NCBI GenBank assembly: GCA_028274465.1
Contig: CM051457.1
Span: 99,509,982 to 99,573,981, forward strand
DNA: 64,000 nt
Source: Plantago ovata
Lineage: Eukaryota; Streptophyta; Magnoliopsida; Lamiales; Plantaginaceae
Direction of reading: 5' to 3'
The position numbers and the translations under genes were made by a program. Position 1 is the first letter of the stretch. Every line of letters starts with the position of its first letter. The notes beneath the pieces were generated by a model. It was not told where the DNA came from and ran no database searches. It saw only the letters and a list, made by a program, of their open reading frames with translations. Below are positions 1 through 11,133 of this stretch, piece after piece.

Positions 1-56
1 ATTGCCCTAAGCTAAGGGCAGATCAAGCTAAGAAGTCACCGGCTTCTAGCTCAGGT

Positions 57-1646
57 ATGTTTGTTATTGAAATGAACATGACTACTTTTGACTCCAATGG
101 TTGGGTATTAGATACAGCCTGTGGCTCACACATTTGTAATAATGTGCAGAGGCTAATTGATCACAAGCTAGTCAAGCAAGGTGAAATCGACTTGCATGTT
201 GGGAACGACAATCCAGTTGAAGCCAGACGCGTTGGATGCTGCAAGATAGATTTACCTTCGGGACAATGTTTAGAACTTGATAACGTTTATTTTGTTCCAT
301 CCATTGTCAGAAATATTATTTCCATTCCAATTGTTGGACAATTTGGGTTTTTCCTTTCGATTTGCTAATAATACTTGTTATTTTTCATTAAATGACCAGT
401 ATTATGGAAATGCTCACTTAGTGAATGTTTTATATATTTTGCAAAGTAGTCTACCTTTATTTCAAATACATAACAAACAACCGTCTTCAAGTAGGAAGAA
501 TAATCCATCTTATATATGGCATTGTCGGCTAGGCCATATCAATGAAACACGGATTCAAAGACTAAGGAAGTTGAACTACTTAGAACCATTTGATTTTGAA
601 TCATATTGTACATGCGAATCATGTGTTAAGGGTAAGATGACGAACAAACCTTTTGTTGGACAAGGTGTTCATGCCACTCGCTGCTTAGAGCTCATACATA
701 CCGATGTATGTGGACCCTTTAAAATTCATGCGCGTGGAGGTTATCCTTACTTCGTTACCTTTACTGACGATTTCTCAAGGTATGGATATATTTATCTTAT
801 GAAGAATAAATCCGAGACATTTGGGAAATTCAAGGAGTTTAGGAATGAGGTCGAGAATGAATTGAACCTAAAGATAGTCACTCTTCGATCAGATCGAGGA
901 GGTGAATACCTTAGTGAAGAATTTATCGACTACTTGAAGGAAAATGGAATTCAATCGCAATGGACCCCTTCTGGAACACCACAATTGAATGGTGTGTCTG
1001 AGAGAAGGAATCGAACCCTGTTAGACATGGTGAGATCAATGATTGGATTCTCGACTCTTCCAAAATATCTATGGGGATATGCACTACAAAATGCAATCTA
1101 CATTCTAAACCGTGTACCATCTAAATCAGTGGAGAAAACTCCTTATGAGTTATGGAAAGGAAAGAAGCCCTCACTGGGCTATCTTAGACCTTGGGGCTGT
1201 CCTGCGATAGTCAAACTGATGCTCACTGATAAGTTAGATGCCAAGGGTGTCAAAGTATATTTCATATGCTATCCTCGTCAGGCGAGAGGCTATGAATTCT
1301 ATCATGCTGAAGATCACAAGGTGATAGTATCTAGAAACGTCAAGCTTTTAGAAGCAGAATACCTCGAAGAAGAGAGGTTAGATGACATGATAGAACTTGA
1401 AGCCAAGACTTTGACACGCGCGAACATGAGTTCTCTAAATCTTCTGATTTGGACTCAAGTTCAGTGGGAGCTGTCGAAGCAGACAAGGGTAATGATATGA
1501 CACTTGCTAGGCATGTCATAGTCAGTGGGAGTCCTGTGATTAGATCAACAGTTGAAACCACACCAATAGAACCCGTTGTCAATCAACATGTGCAACAAGT
1601 TGCACAAGAGAAGCCTCCCGCTAGGGAACAGGGTCGCGGCGCGCGA
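57..1646 (+). pseudogene. copia-1 pol, protease and integrase part (broken)
   Basis: This encodes the retropepsin-like protease, the GAG-pre-integrase zinc region and the integrase core. At 111-119 the protease site reads D-T-A where copia proteases have D-[ST]-G, so the peptidase is probably dead. A frameshift in the T-run near 350-356 moves the reading to the frame that runs to about 1430. There the HHCC region (HCRLGH then CTCESC), [16 protein letters not shown] and the E of NGVSERRNR give a complete D,D35E integrase triad. Another frame change near 1430 precedes the end of the segment. The coding continues after 7561 on the far side of element N. Frame breaks and the protease change argue for a defective copy. 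Confidence 0.9.
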
Positions 1647-3036
1647 TGATGAACGTATTTTTGACGCGTTCATCTTGTCTTTTTTACCTTCTTTTGCTAT
1701 CTTCTAGCCTTGTTCTCTGGTTAGTTTTGTAGAATAGTGTCACGTTTTGTGTTTTCTGCATTTTCAGGCACTTAGGTACGAAACGGCGTTTTTGGAGCTA
1801 AAAACGAGCCTTTTTTATGGAAAATATGGCCCCGTTGAAGTTCCCCAACTCCATGGCTTGTTCGTAAGTGTTTGAGCATCAATAAGCATCGAGAAGGATG
1901 AGTCCAAGCAACCCGAGGGCCATGCGAGGGCAAAAAGATTGAGTTTGAAGACAAAAATCTGCCCAGGAGCCAAGCTAAGCGCCTGGAATAGTGAAGCGCT
2001 CTGCTTCAATTTCCAGGAGCTTTGGCACGGAAGCCAAGCGAAGCGCTTGGAGTGCCGAAGCGCTTCGCTTGCCAAGCGCTCCGCTTGGCTTCTCCAAGCG
2101 GTCCGCTTGGCAGCGGTTACGTTTTCGGATTTTCCTTCTTAGATCTGATCTTTGATCATTTTTTGAATATCTTTTGGACTGTAACTTGGTTTTGGAGAGC
2201 TCCTAAGCCCCAAAACTCAGATTACATTGTATTTTAGCTTGGGATTCAAGGTTTTGATTGGGATTCATCCTTTGTAATCATCTACGGAGAGGTTTTCTTT
2301 GCTTTCCACCGATTAGTGACAGCTTGGTGGTAACTTGTATCACTCTCTTGTCTTGTAGTTTGATATGATGTATTCTGATTATTATTCCTATGAATTGATG
2401 TCTATGTTGATGAATATGAGTAGCTAAATCTTTTGTGTTGGTGGTAGAATGTAGATTATGCATGCTATGGGTTATGTTTGTGCTTACATGAGATTGTGAT
2501 TCAATCTTGCTGCAAATCCCTTCATATGATTCTTAGTTGCCTATAAAATATATTCGAATTGAGTATAGTGACAAACTCTTGGTCAATGAAAGCTATAGGA
2601 TTGTATGTTAGAGATTTGCAGCATGCTAGATAAATGGTGTTGGTGACAAGCACCTCTAAAGTATTGATAGTGATCTTTCATGATGTGTGTCTTAAATTTT
2701 CCTAGACGAGTTGCTTAGCAGACTTGATCGAAGGTTTTACGCACTGAACTTGTGAGCATATACGTAACCCATGCATGTGTATTTGATTTCTACCACCAAC
2801 CGTTTTCCAATCTTGTTTACAACAATCTGATTTCTCGTTGCTATTGTTCAAAGGAAACGATTCTCTAAACATTTGAACTCGTTGACTGAAATTACTTGCA
2901 AAAACCTCAAGCAAAGCCACGTTAGGTCCCGAGAGAACGACACTCGGGGACAACTTGCCATTGCACTCTAGTTTGTGTAGTGATAAGTGTTCTTAGGCTT
3001 TTAAACAAATTTAATTGGTGAAAAACGACATCATCA
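1647..3036 (+). repeat. left LTR of element N
   Basis: The LTR begins TGATGAACG and ends CATCATCA, followed by the PBS. It contains a GC-rich palindrome array at about 2033-2113, built on CCAAGCG..CGCTTGG units. Near its end is a block at 2926-2950 with AGAGAACGACACTCG inside a short stem, which also occurs in the LTRs of the element A family. The right LTR at 6881-7556 is a shortened, reshuffled version. Confidence 0.9.
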
Positions 3037-3039
3037 ATT

Positions 3040-3060
3040 TGGCGCCGTTGTTGGGGACTT
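3040..3060 (+). other. primer-binding site of element N
   Basis: TGGCGCCGTTGTTGGGGA lies 3 bases after the left LTR. This is the form known for Athila/Tat elements, usually attributed to tRNA-Asp. Two positions differ from the more common GTTGCCGGGG form. Confidence 0.8.
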
Positions 3061-3232
3061 AACTCCTTTGGTTGGTGTTTTTATTTTGGTTTTTCAGCCA
3101 ACATCACTTTCTCACCCCATTTCTTTCCCGCTATTTCTTTGTGCTTAATTCTATGTGTTCTGGTTTTTGTTTCACTAACGGGAACTAATCCTTGTCTGAG
3201 TGTTGTGTTGATTGCACTAGATTTCAGGCGAG

Positions 3233-4951
3233 ATGGCTGAGCAACCACTGAAGTTACTCTCAAAAGTTACGGTTGGGCCTAGTGGTCCAGCTATTGTTCT
3301 CAATGATGCAACGAGGAATCTGGAGCTTAAAGGACACGTGTTCCAGCAATTACCCAAGTTCTATGGCGTGGACAATGAGGACGTCATTGGGTATGTGAAT
3401 GACTTGGAGAATTTCGTGCTCTACTTGCCTAGACCGGATGGAATTACTGATGATGATTTGCGGATGAAGGTTTTCGCTATGGGAGTTGGGGATAGAGCGA
3501 AGGCTTGGTTGAGAACCTTAGAAGCTGGATCTTTGACCACATGGGCTTGGTTTGAAAAATTTATGGATCGGTATTATCCCGCTTCCAAGACTATGGTTAT
3601 GAAGAGACAAATCAGCACTTTTGAGCAGAAGTATGATGAAGCTTTCCATGAGGCTTATGATCGGTTTAAGGGATTGCAATATCGGTGCCCACATCACGGC
3701 TTCGATGGAGGTCAGCTCATCCAATTCTTCTATAATGGTTTGCATCCTGGTGTTCAAGCACAAGTGGATAGCATTTGTGGAGGAAGCATGGGAGAGTTGT
3801 TTCCGAGTCAAGCTCAAGCTAAGTTGGATATAATGTACCGGAATTCTCAGAACCGGAATATAAGAGCCAAGATTCATTCAAAACAACCTAGAGAAGAACC
3901 CATAGCGGCTTTTGAAGAGAAAGTGGGTCGTGGTGATGACTATGAGCAAGGATTCGCCAGTCAACGTCAACATGCTGAGGTAAACTATGGGGTACCCGGA
4001 TATGCTCCATCCTCTTTGGTCGCCATGGTGCAAAGCTCGGTAGAAAAGACCGACAAGTTTATGGAATCTTATTACAAGAATCAGGCTATGAACGAGAAGC
4101 GGTTTGAGAACTTGGAGGCTAGTAATTCTTCTCTTAACAGGAAGTTGCAAGAGCTCATTGATAGAGGAGCTAGTCCTGAGCAAGAGAAGCTTTTGGGTAA
4201 TACCGAGAGAGCTATGGCCATCACGGTGGTGACTAATATTCCAGTTGAGATCACGGTCACAAGAGAAGGAGCACGAGTAGAGGTTCCAAGTAGCAAGAAA
4301 ATCTCTGAGCCTTGCGTTGCTAACAAGGAGCCTAAGCCCTCTATGGTTGAGGAAGAAGCTTCACATATTGAAGAAGAAAGCTCATCGTCTGAGGATGAGA
4401 TGGTGGAAGTACCCGCACTTGAGAGCTTCGATGTGGAAATCGGTCTTGGCACGAAGGATGGTATATTCGCTACATTGGACACAGGAACTGGAGTCAATGT
4501 CTTGCCGATGAATGTGTATGAAGAGTTCCGGTTGACTGGTTTGAAGCCTATGAAAGCTATGGTTCAACTTGCTGATGGGTCTATGAGTAGACCTTTGGGA
4601 GTTCTCGAAGACTTGGTTATTAGAGTTGCCGGTGTTGAGGTGAAGACGAGCTTCATAGTTATGCCGACTTCGGAAGCCAATCTTAAGGATGTGGTCCTGT
4701 TGGGAAGAGCCTTCATCAATAAGGTGCACATGGTGATTGACATTTACCGTCGTACATGTAGTTTTGAGGTAGATGGCAAGCGACACATGTTGCGAGCCAT
4801 TGTTAATTCATGTGTTGAGAAGACTTGCACTAACAAACTTATAGGATACTTTGGTCCTCTATTCCTTCGTTCAAATGTGCATGGATTTCACCGATTAAAG
4901 AGGGCATTGATGGGGAAGTCTAGTACCCAATATGAATTCAACCCCAATTGA
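3233..4951 (+). CDS. gag-protease polyprotein of element N
   Basis: An uninterrupted 572-residue ORF opens about 195 bases after the PBS. Residues about 35-210 form the Athila/Tat-type retrotransposon gag core; CPHHGFDGG followed by an IQFFYNGL segment is characteristic. Residues about 270-320 are charged and helix-rich. The retropepsin-like domain lies around residues 405-500. Its catalytic D-T-G is at about residue 416 (4478) in LDTGTGVNVLP, and VVLLGRAF follows as the second conserved strand. The ORF then stops, with no polymerase frame behind it. It would make particles and mature its own gag while borrowing RT and integrase. The intact reading suggests recent or constrained coding, unlike most ORFs in this window. 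Confidence 0.9.
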   Translation: MAEQPLKLLSKVTVGPSGPAIVLNDATRNLELKGHVFQQLPKFYGVDNEDVIGYVNDLENFVLYLPRPDGITDDDLRMKVFAMGVGDRAKAWLRTLEAGSLTTWAWFEKFMDRYYPASKTMVMKRQISTFEQKYDEAFHEAYDRFKGLQYRCPHHGFDGGQLIQFFYNGLHPGVQAQVDSICGGSMGELFPSQAQAKLDIMYRNSQNRNIRAKIHSKQPREEPIAAFEEKVGRGDDYEQGFASQRQHAEVNYGVPGYAPSSLVAMVQSSVEKTDKFMESYYKNQAMNEKRFENLEASNSSLNRKLQELIDRGASPEQEKLLGNTERAMAITVVTNIPVEITVTREGARVEVPSSKKISEPCVANKEPKPSMVEEEASHIEEESSSSEDEMVEVPALESFDVEIGLGTKDGIFATLDTGTGVNVLPMNVYEEFRLTGLKPMKAMVQLADGSMSRPLGVLEDLVIRVAGVEVKTSFIVMPTSEANLKDVVLLGRAFINKVHMVIDIYRRTCSFEVDGKRHMLRAIVNSCVEKTCTNKLIGYFGPLFLRSNVHGFHRLKRALMGKSSTQYEFNPN

Positions 4952-6859
4952 GCCTTGAAGAGTCGAGACAACGACGTGTAAACAAAGGCGCTTCTCGGGA
5001 GGCAACCCGATGTGGTAAGTATTTTGCATTTAGTTAGCTTTCTTAGTTTGCTTTTGTAGTTGTGGCCTGTGTGCCTTTTATCGTGATTCGTTTAGTCTAG
5101 TGTTTGTCTTGGTGCCTTGGGTGATTAAGATAGGAAAAAACATCGAAAATCGAGAAACAAAGCCAAGCGAAGCGCCTGGCAACCCCAAGCGGTCCGCTTG
5201 GAATTCCAGTAAGAATTTCATTCTTACTGGAATTTCAAGCGGAGCGCCTGGAGCCTCCCAAGCGCTCCGCTTGTCAAGCGAACCGCTTGGCTCCCGCCAA
5301 GCGGTCCGCCTGGACCCTGTACCCAGATTTTCCTCGTTTTTTCCATTCTTCTCACCTTTGCGCACCCGTTTTCACATGTTTCTTGAGCCCTTTCAGGTAC
5401 TACACATATATAGGAGATTGGACACGAACCTTTATCTCAGGGAAGTGTACTTTCAATCCAATTTTTCCTTTTCATTCAACTTTTCTTTGCTCGAGGACGA
5501 GCAAAAGTTTAGGTTTGGGGAGGGGGTATTGGATTTTCAGTACTATATGCTTGTGTGGTTCGTACATGCCTGATTTTACTCAAGTTCATGTGATTTGTCG
5601 TGTTTTTTCAAATTTTTGCATGCATATCATCCATAGATTAGTTGTTGCACGTTGTTGTGTGTGGAGTTTATTGCCAAGTCTTTTGAACTTTTTATTGAGT
5701 AGACTAAGTGTTTATGACCATTGATTATATGTTGCATCACGTTGCAAGTAGTTTGAGGCTTGTCTCGCTTGGTTTGTCACATTCGCATGTGCACTAGTTA
5801 AGCTTAGTAGTCTCGACATCACCTTGAGTGGTGTTTCTTCTGCTGCGGTTCACGATGACCTTATTAAATGATGCATGTTAGAGTCTATGGTTGTAGCCCA
5901 TGTAATTATGTACGTAAGAGGCGACAAGTTCTTCACCTCGATTAGAGATTGCCAAATGCCTAGGAAGGAGGTAGTGTGAGGTGTGCGATTCCTTGTATTA
6001 AACCTATTCTATCGAATAGGTTTGGGGAGGGGGTTGCTTCGTTGATCTTGTCTTTCGTCTTTGAGTCGTTGTAAAGTTTTCTTTTTCTTTTTCTTTTTGT
6101 TTTGTGTCCCAACCTATTCTTTCGAATAGGTTTGGGGAGGTGTTTTTGACACTTAGTACTGCTGCTTGCCCCTATAAAAAAAAAGAGAAAGAGAAAAAGA
6201 AAAGAAGAAAAAAGAGAAAAGAAAAGAGAAAAAAAAAAAAAAAGAAAGAAAATAAAGAATAAGACCCAAAAGCAAAAGAAGGGTCGTTGCAAGCCAAAAG
6301 CTGTCTAGTAAAGTGTCAAGTGTCATGTAAATATTTGTTATTGAAGTTATCGAGTTGTAAATTCTATCTTTCGTTTCGTGTCGCCTTGTCCAAGGCCTGT
6401 TCTTGACCACCCTCATCTTGCTATTCAAGAAGTGGTTGAAAGAGGCTCATTCTTGAGAGTCTGGGTAGAATAGTGGAGTGTTATCTTTCTAAGGGAACCC
6501 TCCTTCGTTTGATGAGAGCCAGTATTGGTTCGCCCTCTCTTGAGGAAAAGTCTCGCTTGGTGAACAGTAGTAAGTCCTCGGTTTCATAGGCACGGGGCAA
6601 TTGTAGTATGATAACATGCATCATTGTGTCGTCACTGACCAGGTCCAGGTAGAAGATGTTACGAGAGACTCCTTTGTTTAACCAAGTGCACTTGAGAATG
6701 TGTATATTCGCAATCGAGGCATACTTCAACCTATTTGCATGTCATGCTCATTTGGTTTTGTTCATAAGCATTTGGTAGATTCAATAGATTAGTTCACCTT
6801 ACTTGGCATGAGACTCCTTTTGTGTTGCATTTAGGATAGTTTGTTGCTTGAGGACAAGC
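4952..6859 (+). other. long 3' non-coding region of element N
   Basis: I see no credible gene here. The region holds a second palindrome array of CCAAGCG/CGCTTGG units at about 5162-5312, repeated G-rich motifs (TTTGGGGAGG at about 5515, 6022 and 6132), a hairpin pair (6001-6132) and an A/G-rich tract at about 6175-6260. From about 5510 onward it aligns by eye with 57660-59030 of element A. Short ORFs here read through palindromes or low-complexity DNA and were not called. Confidence 0.75.
6001..6132 (+). repeat. paired 9-bp hairpins in element N
   Basis: Two copies of AACCTATTC-(4 nt)-GAATAGGTT lie at 6001-6022 and 6111-6132, each followed by TGGGGAGG. The tetraloops are TATC and TTTC. The same pair, with the same spacing, is at 58140-58275 in element A. 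Confidence 0.85.
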
Positions 6860-6880
6860 AAAGGTTTGGTTTGGGGAGTT
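6860..6880 (+). other. polypurine tract of element N
   Basis: AAAGGTTTGGTTTGGGGAGTT directly abuts the TG of the right LTR. It matches the tract before the 3' LTR of element A at 59028-59048. Its G-rich core recurs three times upstream. Confidence 0.7.
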
Positions 6881-7556
6881 TGATGAACGTATTTTTGACG
6901 CGTTCATCTTGTCTTTTTTACCTTCTTTTGCTATCTTCTAGCCTTGTTTTCTGGTTAGTTTGTGTAGTGATAAGTGTTCTTAGGCTTTTAAACAAATTTA
7001 ATTGGTGAAAAACAACATCATCAATCTTGCTGCAAGTCCCTTCATATGATTCTTAGTTGCCTATAAAATATATTCGAATTGAGTATAGTGACAAACTCTT
7101 GGTCAATGAAAGCTATAGGATTGTATGTTAGAGATTTGCAGCATGCTAGATAAATGGTGTTGGTGACAAGCACCTCTAAAGTATTGATAGTGATCTTTCA
7201 TGATGTGTGTCTTACATTTGCCTAGACGAGTTGCTTAGCAGACTTGATCGAAGGTTTTACGCACTGAACTTGTGAGCATATACGTAACCCATGCATGTGT
7301 ATTTGATTTCTACCACCAACCGTTTTCCAATCTTGTTTACAACAATCTGATTTCTCGTTGCTATTGTTCAAAGGAAACGATTCTCTAAACATTTGAACTC
7401 GTTGACTGAAATTACTTGCAAAAACCTCAAGCAAAGCCACGTTAGGTCCCGAGAGAACGACACTCGGGGAAAACTTGCCATTGCACTCTAGTTTGTGTAG
7501 TGATAAGTGTTCTTAGGCTTTTAAACAAATTTAATTGGTGAAAAACGACATCATCA
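6881..7556 (+). repeat. rearranged right LTR of element N
   Basis: The first 80 bases match the left LTR start. The sequence then jumps to the terminal ~65 bases of the LTR (to CATCATCA at about 7024), then returns to the LTR interior (equivalent to about 2503) and runs normally to the end at 7556. The terminal segment is therefore present twice. Both joins lie in short shared sequence (TAGTTTGTG; TCAATCTTGCTGC). Confidence 0.85.
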
Positions 7557-7561
7557 CGCGA

Positions 7562-9300
7562 CCAGCTGCATCAATGCCCACTGATAATGTTTGTGTTACA
7601 CGAAGCCGGAAAAGAAAAGCACCAGAACCAGTCGAGCTCCGTAGGTCGAAGAGGATCCTAAAAGGACCTCAGAAGTAAAGCCTTATGATAGAAGACATCA
7701 GTGAACTTGATGTCGGCTTATCAGATCGGGAATATCCCGAGAACTACAAAGAGGCAATAATTGATATTGACTCAGACAAATGGCAAGAGGCCATGAAATT
7801 GGAAATGGACTCCATGTACCTGAACCAAGTTTGGAGCTTGGTAGACTTGCCCCAAGGGGTTAGACCTATTGGGTGCAAATGGGTCTTTAAACGAAAGACA
7901 GATGCCGATGGCAAGGTACGAACGCACAAGGCTAGACTTGTGGCGAAAGGCTACATGCAAAGGTATGGCATCGATTACGATGAAACCTTTTCACCGGTAG
8001 CAAAATTGAAGTCCATTCGAATTCTACTTGCGATAGCTGCCTACTATGATTATGAGATCTGGCAGATGGATGTAAAGACTGCCTTCCTCAATGGCAACCT
8101 TGAGGAAGAGGTCTATATGGTACAGCTGGAAGGTTTTATTAATAAAACCATGCCAACTGATGTATGCAAATTACAAAGATCCATCTATGGGCTAAAGCAA
8201 GCGTCTAGGAGCTAGAATATCCGCTTTGATGAAGCTGTCAAATCGTTTGACTTCGTCAGAAGTGTAGAAGATCCCTGTGTCTACAGCGACAAGGGAGTCG
8301 TTTTCATGATCATCTATGTTGATGACATTTTGATCATGGGAAACAACGTCTCTATGCTAGAAGAGAATAAAGTTTGGTTATCAAGTACCTTCTCAATGAA
8401 GGACTTGGGTGAAGCGAACTACATCCTAGGGATAAAGATCTATAGAGATAGATCCAAGAAGATGTTGGATTGACACAGTCCACCTACATCGACAAAATAC
8501 TGAAGCGTTATAAGATGGACGACTCAAAGAGAGGCTTTCTCCCAGCTAGGCATGGGATCGTCTTATCAGTTAAGGGTAGTCCTAAAACTGATGAAGAAAG
8601 ATAGGCAATGAGTCGTGTGCCCTATGCTTCGGCATTAGGGTCTATAATGTATGCAATGAATTGCACAAGGCCCGATGTGGCATATGCGCTTAGTGTCACT
8701 TGTCAACACCAGCAGAATCCAGGAGTACCTCACTGGACTGCTGTAAAGAACATTCTTAAGTACCTTCGACGGACTAAGGAAATGTTCTTTGTGTTTGGTG
8801 GAGAACCAGAATTAAAGATGTCTGGTTATGTCGACGCTTGATTTGAATCAGATCCTGATGACTTTAAGTCACACACAGGATACGTATTCAAATTGAACGG
8901 AGGAGCTATCTGTTGGAAGAATTCTAAGCAAGCCACGATTGTTGACTCATCCACAGAAGCCGAGAACATTGCTGCATTAGAAGCATCGAAAGAAGCTGTC
9001 TGGATTTCAGAGTTCTTGAAGGAATTGAGGGTTGTTCCTACTCCTAGTCCAATAACGATTTATTGTGACAATACGGGCGCCGTTGCTCAAGCCAAGGAGC
9101 CTAGATCTACAAACAAGAACAAACATGTACTTAGAAAGTATCACGTTATACGTGAGATTATTGATAGAGGAAAAGTTAGTATAGAACGTGTCTCTACCAC
9201 GGACAACGTGGCAGATCCTTTCACCAAGGTCTTATCAGTGGGTGTCCACTTAAGACATTATGCTAATCTGGGTATTACGCATAAAGGTGACTGGCTCTAG
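7562..9300 (+). pseudogene. copia-1 pol, reverse transcriptase and RNase H part (broken)
   Basis: This continues the copia polyprotein after element N. RVT_2 signatures are clear: GCKWVFKRK, DETFSPVAK, WQMDVKTAFLNG, YGLKQASRS, and the catalytic YVDD near 8312-8326. RNase H follows, with STEAE near 8950 and CDNTGAV near 9066. Breaks are a TAG at 8213-8215, a frameshift near 8470, a TAG near 8602 and a TGA near 8839. The reading ends at 9300, just before the polypurine tract and LTR. It is enzymatically dead. Copia-2 (34571-36511) is the closest relative in the window and is less damaged in RT. Confidence 0.92.
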
Positions 9301-9303
9301 TCC

Positions 9304-9314
9304 AAGTGGGAGAT
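9304..9314 (+). other. polypurine tract of copia-1
   Basis: AAGTGGGAGAT sits between the pol stop and the TGATAGTG start of the 3' LTR. The same tract is at 34557-34567 on the other strand in copia-2. Confidence 0.8.
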
Positions 9315-11133
9315 TGATAGTGTATATGTCCTAGAGACAATCTTTATTAAGGGCATGCAGCCCTTATTAAGGGCATATATGTACTATTACACAGGTCAAC
9401 GTAATATAATATATGTTTGTTGTTTGACTATTGAGTATCGCTTTCATATTTATATTACACCAGGCATGTAGCATGTCATACCTCTATTCCTGTATGTATT
9501 GATATTAAACATGTCCCCTCGGATAGATGACCGATCACACAGATAGTGGGAGCTATGTGAGTTATCATCTATCCCAAACTCTCCCTAGTCAAGGTTCATC
9601 TCGGATGTAGGGGTCTGAATGAACCAGCTGAGACTAGTATGGGTGGAGGTTATACTTGTTGGAGCAAGTGTGAGCCGATCCCACGGCCACGAAACGAATT
9701 GTTGGACAATCAAGAAACGTTCCCATAACTGCGCATAGTTGTTCGAATGGTGATTACCGAACAATGGAAGTACCCACCGGACACTCCCATCGATGTATAC
9801 TCTACACCGAAGTGTCTATGGGAACTGGTAAGTTGTCGAAGTGATGCCAGTCGTCCTTTCGACTTACATAACTTTATCATCACATTTGTTGCCCCATATC
9901 CTTGGTGGACCCGCCGATGTCAGCTCTGAATAAGCAGTTGACCCAAGACACGATCCAGGATTATGGCTACATACAAATGGGGATGATAAGTGTTTCTGTG
10001 AAGGATTCATCTCTCATGTGTAGCACAGGAGAGCACTGCTCATAGTCGTTCATAGTTGTGATTGGTAAAACCGCTGGCCAGCGTATCAATAGTATTATGA
10101 TAGTCATAATAGATATTGGATTCACCATCCAACTCACTGAAGATGCCCGTGGATGTATTATTGGGATAAACACTTCATCGATCCTAGATGCATTCGAGTC
10201 AGTCAGATAGATGAAGGGACGTTACCATCGCCGCGTTGAGCGCAACAGACTTCGCAACGAAAGGGTTTGCTTTGAGAAACCTCTCAAACGTCCTCATGTA
10301 TTAATATTGCAAATGGAACCGTCTAGGAATTCCATTTTGCCTAGTCTAGGACTTGCCTAATAAAATGAGGCCCTATGGGTCACACTATGTGGTGATTCAT
10401 CTTATCCGAATATCCTTGAAGATGGAATCGCAATTAATTTGGAATTAATTGTGATTGATGGATTATAATTAATTTGGAATTAATTATAATAATTTGTGGC
10501 TCAATTAATGATTTGGAATTATTAATTGAATTGGCTGATTAATTGTATTTTATGTAAATACAATTAAAGATTATATTTTAGAAATATAATAGAGGTTTGA
10601 TTTGAAAGGATATGTTAGTTTAGAATTAATATATGCACATGGGCAAAATCTACTTGGAGTTTGAATTGCCTTAGAACTATAAGTGGGTCCCAAAATCGGG
10701 ACCCACCTATTACCCTTGGGACGCGCACGCGCGCGTGCAGCTGGAGTAGGGGAAGGAGTCCGACTCCTTCCTCTATTAGAAGTCCAAGGGATAAGTTAGA
10801 TTTTCCTGGTTGAGTTCTAACTTGATTGAGAATGAATCTAGACTTGAATTGGTTTCCTAGTGCGATAAGATTAGATTCTTATTCCTTTATGAAGTCTAAT
10901 TGATTATTCATTAGGCTTCTATTGACTACTATATATAGTAGACGATTAGAGAGCTTTTATCATGGTTGATTCAATACACAAACATACAGTTAGTCTACCA
11001 GTTTTCTTAGAGAAAATAAAAGGCCCTCCCCTACCTCACTTAAGCCACGCGCGCGCCACCTACCGGAGGAAAACGCCGCCCCATCTTCTTGGCCACATAA
11101 AGAACATCCTAGCATTCTTTCCGATAAGCTGTT
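9315..11133 (+). repeat. copia-1 3' LTR, first part
   Basis: The LTR begins TGATAGTGTATATG. It contains an AT-rich stretch at about 10430-10600, a CGCGCACGCGCGCGTG tract near 10722 and a TATATATAG box near 10930. It is cut at 11133 by the TR-GAG element, whose target duplication CTGTT is 11129-11133. The LTR resumes at 20121. Copia-2 carries the uninterrupted version at 32448-34556. Confidence 0.88.

Larger units (their letters stand above)
1647..7556 (+). mobile_element. Athila-like non-autonomous gypsy element N (gag-protease only)
   Basis: A complete 5.9 kb insertion starts with TG, ends with CA, and is flanked by CGCGA at 1642-1646 and 7557-7561. It has a 1390-bp left LTR, a TGGCGCC-type PBS, one gag-protease ORF, a long 3' non-coding region, a polypurine tract and a rearranged 676-bp right LTR. 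No reverse transcriptase, RNase H or integrase is present, so movement would need enzymes in trans. Its 3' internal kilobase matches that of element A (57660-59048). Copia-2 shows the same pol site without the insertion (around 36340). Confidence 0.92.

Noticed and set aside
5100-5724. 157- and 145-residue ORFs after gag of element N
   Set aside because: They read through the palindrome array and T-rich non-coding DNA; no codon conservation with element A.
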